From Gemmobacter nectariphilus (GTDB taxonomy: Bacteria > Pseudomonadota > Alphaproteobacteria > Rhodobacterales > Rhodobacteraceae): DNA of 45,659 nucleotides. Every line of letters starts with the position of its first letter. The stretch's first letter is position 1. The notes below the pieces were generated by a model. The model saw only the letters and a program-made list of their open reading frames with translations. It was not told where the DNA came from and searched no databases. This document shows, one piece after another, positions 43,976 to 45,659 of this stretch. The stretch lies in the NCBI GenBank assembly GCA_020721445.1, contig DYMU01000021.1:1-45659 (forward strand), given 5' to 3'. The position numbers were made by a program, and so were the translations under genes.

Positions 43976-44560
43976 ATGTTGGTGTTGGACCGCGAGCGGT
44001 TCGAGCAGGTTGAACGACCGGCGATCTACGAGGTGGTAAACTTCGTGTTGCTGGCGCAAGTGGACTTGCAGCGCGGGTTCGGACTGCGCGCCGAAGAGTT
44101 TCAGGTGTTCTTCCTGATCGCGGTGGCGACGGCGCAGCGCAATGTCCGCGGCGCGACGCTGGACTGTGCGGTGTTGGACAAGACACCTCTTACGCCCGAG
44201 GCATCCGGCTGGATCTCACGCCGACGCATTTCGGATACGCTGACCATTCCACTTGAAACGGTGCGGCGGCATGTTGCGGTCTTGCTGGAACGCGGGTTGG
44301 TGGTGGAGCGTGGCAGGGGCCGCATTGCCACACCCGGCGGAACATTGGCAAAGGCAAGTGCCGACGGCACCAGCCTGCGTCTGGCCCGCCAACAGCTTGC
44401 CCTGGCCAACGCCTTGCTGCGGCTTGGGGTCTTCAGGCCTGGGGTGACCTCGGGAAAAACCGCCACGCCGCGCTTGCCAACCGTCAGATCAGATCACTTG
44501 GCGTCTTTCCAGACCAGCAGCGCCTCGCCGCCTTCTCCGGACAACGACTCGCGCAGTTGA
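43976..44560 (+). CDS. Winged-helix DNA-binding protein
   Basis: A 194-residue protein. The middle carries a helix-turn-helix and wing: WISRRRISDTLTIPLETVRRHVAVLLERGLVVERGRGRIATPGG (about residues 79-122), as in MarR/ArsR-like regulators. The N-terminal half is helical (FVLLAQVDLQRGFGLRAEEFQVFFLIAV). The last 40 residues are low-complexity and overlap the downstream end of an opposite-strand gene, so the natural C-terminus may be shorter or frameshifted. The 248 bases before it show nothing I can name. The target is unknown; the twin palindromes at 45401 are a possible but unproven site. Confidence 0.65.
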   Translation: MLVLDRERFEQVERPAIYEVVNFVLLAQVDLQRGFGLRAEEFQVFFLIAVATAQRNVRGATLDCAVLDKTPLTPEASGWISRRRISDTLTIPLETVRRHVAVLLERGLVVERGRGRIATPGGTLAKASADGTSLRLARQQLALANALLRLGVFRPGVTSGKTATPRLPTVRSDHLASFQTSSASPPSPDNDSRS

Positions 44561-44589
44561 TCGCCAAGGGCGCAGGTGGCGTCAGGGTC

Positions 44590-45003
44590 TTAGGCGGCGA
44601 CGGCCAGATTGCCACCCAGAAGTTGCGAATAGGCCGACATGGCGATGACGAAAGGCAGGTTGATCGCGTTGGCGCCATCGGGCGATGAGCTGCCCTTTTC
44701 AAGCACCGGCCCAAGGATGCCATTCATGACGGTGTTGTAACGGTCATCGTCGAGTTCGACGCCATCACAGGTCAGGGCGATGACTTTGGATTGGGCAACG
44801 ATCGCCAGTTTCAGCAGCATCGTCGGTTCAAAAAGGTCGCGATACCCCTGAAGGTTTTCCGAGACATGGGCGACGACTGCGGTGTTCATGCGCTCGATGG
44901 GCGTGACGGTCGCGCGGTCAACTGGCGTTCCCGTTTGTGCCAGGGCGGCAGCGGCCAGCGGCGTCAGTACAGCAGCGACGGACAGGGTGCGAAAAACGGT
45001 CAT
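44590..45003 (-). CDS. Secreted protein of unknown function, possibly cut short
   Basis: A 137-residue protein with a signal peptide (MTVFRTLSVAAVLTPLAAAALA). The body contains ERMNTAVVAHVSENLQGYRD, LLKLAIVAQSKVIALTCDGVELDDDRYNTVM and FVIAMSAYSQLLGGNLAVAA, then TAA at 44590-44592. The same frame stays open for 31 more codons after the stop (44494-44589) with gene-like codon use, reading DPDATCALGDQLRESLSGEG and ending ALLVWKDAK. I infer that the native protein may have been about 169 residues and that the TAA is a point mutation. No family is recognised. Confidence 0.65.
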   Translation of the reverse strand: MTVFRTLSVAAVLTPLAAAALAQTGTPVDRATVTPIERMNTAVVAHVSENLQGYRDLFEPTMLLKLAIVAQSKVIALTCDGVELDDDRYNTVMNGILGPVLEKGSSSPDGANAINLPFVIAMSAYSQLLGGNLAVAA

Positions 45004-45034
45004 GTGCTAAACTCCGAAAAGGATGGGGGGCGGC

Positions 45035-45337
45035 TCAGCTTCCGAAAATGCGCCGGGTCCAGCGCCATGAGATCGCCCCGTCGTGAAAGCAATGCTGTTG
45101 CTTTGGCACGCACAGAACACCTGCGCTGGGCGAGAAGGGTTTGCCGTACCGGTCTTCATCCCATTGCGAGGTGCTGTTGTGGTCTTTGCCATGCTTGGCG
45201 GCCGCAATGCCGACCCCAAGCGCCAGAAGGGCAGCAAGGCCCTTTTTCTGGTCGTCGCTCAGGGCATCCGCTGGGGCGGGGGCAAGTGTTGCCAGGCAGA
45301 GCGCTGTCATGGCGGCGCAGGCTGTCAGGTGTTTCAT
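45035..45337 (-). CDS. Small secreted protein of unknown function
   Basis: A 100-residue protein with a signal peptide (KHLTACAAMTALCLATLAPAPADA), then SDDQKKGLAALLALGVGIAAAKHGKDHNS, a Gly/Ala-rich helix of about 14 residues, and a Trp/Arg-rich end with two cysteines (GVLCVPKQQHCFHDG). ATG 45337 has GAGG upstream. The same frame continues upstream through the palindromes to 45484, but the signal peptide argues for this start. It lies 31 bases before the 44590-45003 gene on the same strand, so the two may form a unit controlled by the twin palindromes. Confidence 0.65.
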   Translation of the reverse strand: MKHLTACAAMTALCLATLAPAPADALSDDQKKGLAALLALGVGIAAAKHGKDHNSTSQWDEDRYGKPFSPSAGVLCVPKQQHCFHDGAISWRWTRRIFGS

Positions 45338-45400
45338 ATCGGCCTCACTGGTGCGATGCACAGGGTTGAACCAAAGGTCGGACGCAGGGTGCTGCCCCTT

Positions 45401-45427
45401 TGTATCGGATACATTGTATCTGATACA
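45401..45427. promoter_or_regulatory. Twin 13-bp palindromes, likely operator
   Basis: TGTATCGGATACA (45401-45413) and TGTATCTGATACA (45415-45427) are two near-identical palindromes one base apart. The junction itself reads GATACA-T-TGTATC, another dyad. On the minus strand the segment includes TACAAT, a possible -10 box, 64-90 bases before the ATG at 45337. Two dimer sites side by side over a promoter is the usual form of a TetR- or MarR-type operator. Confidence 0.6.
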
Positions 45428-45604
45428 TTTCAGTTTACCGGCGACGGCACGCAGAAACCCGCGCGGTGACCCAGAATGGGTCATCGGAATGGCCTTACGT
45501 GGGCCGTTGGGCAGAAGCGGACGGCGGGTCTTGGCGTGCGGCCGATAAGGCTTTGGACTGACAGCGCAGGGCCGGAACAGCCGGTCGTGCGGGGTGCGTC
45601 AAAT

Positions 45605-45659
45605 GGGCTCTGTTGCACAAATCTGCTGACGGGATTCACCTTGTGAATCCAGCGTGATA
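45605..45659. mobile_element. Left end of an insertion sequence (runs off the window)
   Basis: GGGCTCTGTTGCACAAATC at 45605 resembles the terminal inverted repeat of IS5-type elements, many of which start with a [G]CTGTTGCACAAA motif. It is followed by GGATTCAC-CTT-GTGAATCC (45632-45650), a perfect 8-bp dyad near the tip, as such elements often have. The transposase and other end are outside the window, so family and orientation are tentative. Confidence 0.55.

Noticed and set aside
44484-44723. Separate minus-strand gene overlapping the secreted protein's 3' end in another frame
   Set aside because: It has no ribosome-binding site and overlaps a frame with a signal peptide and better codon use.

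Overview
The window is about 45.7 kb of GC-rich DNA with dense, often overlapping genes. It looks like the chromosome of a Rhodobacteraceae-type alphaproteobacterium. The evidence is the protein set: an Mcl1-type L-malyl-CoA/beta-methylmalyl-CoA lyase, short-form HisG with HisZ, a TIGR02302/DUF4175-type giant membrane protein next to lysA, an alphaproteobacterial fliL-motA / fliF-fliN-fliP flagellar block, and an intergenic FNR-type box. Genus cannot be fixed from the sequence alone. All assignments rest on reading motifs and overall protein resemblance; no database search was run.

Layout. 1-390: the 3' end of tRNA-Phe followed directly by a truncated tyrosine-recombinase N-terminus, an old integration scar. 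388-5465: a sugar-nucleotide-type NAD-dependent epimerase, an unexplained 438-bp gap, and a translationally coupled SbcD-like nuclease / SbcC-like ATPase pair. 5482-8810: rplT, rpmI, a small membrane protein and pyk on the minus strand, with an N-formylglutamate amidohydrolase-type gene diverging. 8972-10312: a small RTX calcium-binding protein and a DUF1244 protein ending in a strong terminator. 10337-13281: a D-amino-acid aminotransferase / dipeptide epimerase pair diverging from mcl1. 13282-15420: hairpins, a perfect FNR box, a Spy/CpxP-like periplasmic protein, accA and a sugE-type SMR exporter. 15529-18833: plsC-ftsX-ftsE facing away from a zinc-ribbon membrane protein. 18911-22100: a fadH-type dienoyl-CoA reductase and two secreted proteins. 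22146-25473: hisS-hisZ-hisG operon. 25614-28192: slyX, tusA-like, mobA with an uncharacterised partner, and a DUF2478-type protein.

28493-36320 is the flagellar block. A minus-strand operon (fliL, a coiled-coil membrane protein, a MotE-like protein, motA, and a 717-residue secreted protein with an AMIN-like start and helical-repeat body) diverges from a plus-strand operon (fliF, fliH-like, fliN, fliP). A CtrA-like box lies in the shared intergenic region. The rest of the flagellar genes (fliG, fliM, fliI, flhA, flhB, motB, flagellin) are not in the window. 36379-43727 carries a TlpA-like thioredoxin, then argH, two tiny lipoproteins, a DUF2834 protein, lysA and the TIGR02302 protein as one probable operon, then a TSUP transporter. 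43976-45659 is accessory in character: a winged-helix protein, two small secreted proteins of unknown function (one possibly cut short by a stop codon), a twin 13-bp palindrome that looks like an operator, and the left end of an insertion sequence running off the window.

Most of the window is core metabolism and cell machinery. I did not find a clear new defence or mobile system. The parts most likely to repay study are the 717-residue protein in the motA operon, the hookless SbcCD-like pair beside a tRNA integration scar, the two mini-lipoproteins between argH and lysA, the twin palindromes at 45401-45427, and the duplicated dyads at 28396-28435.
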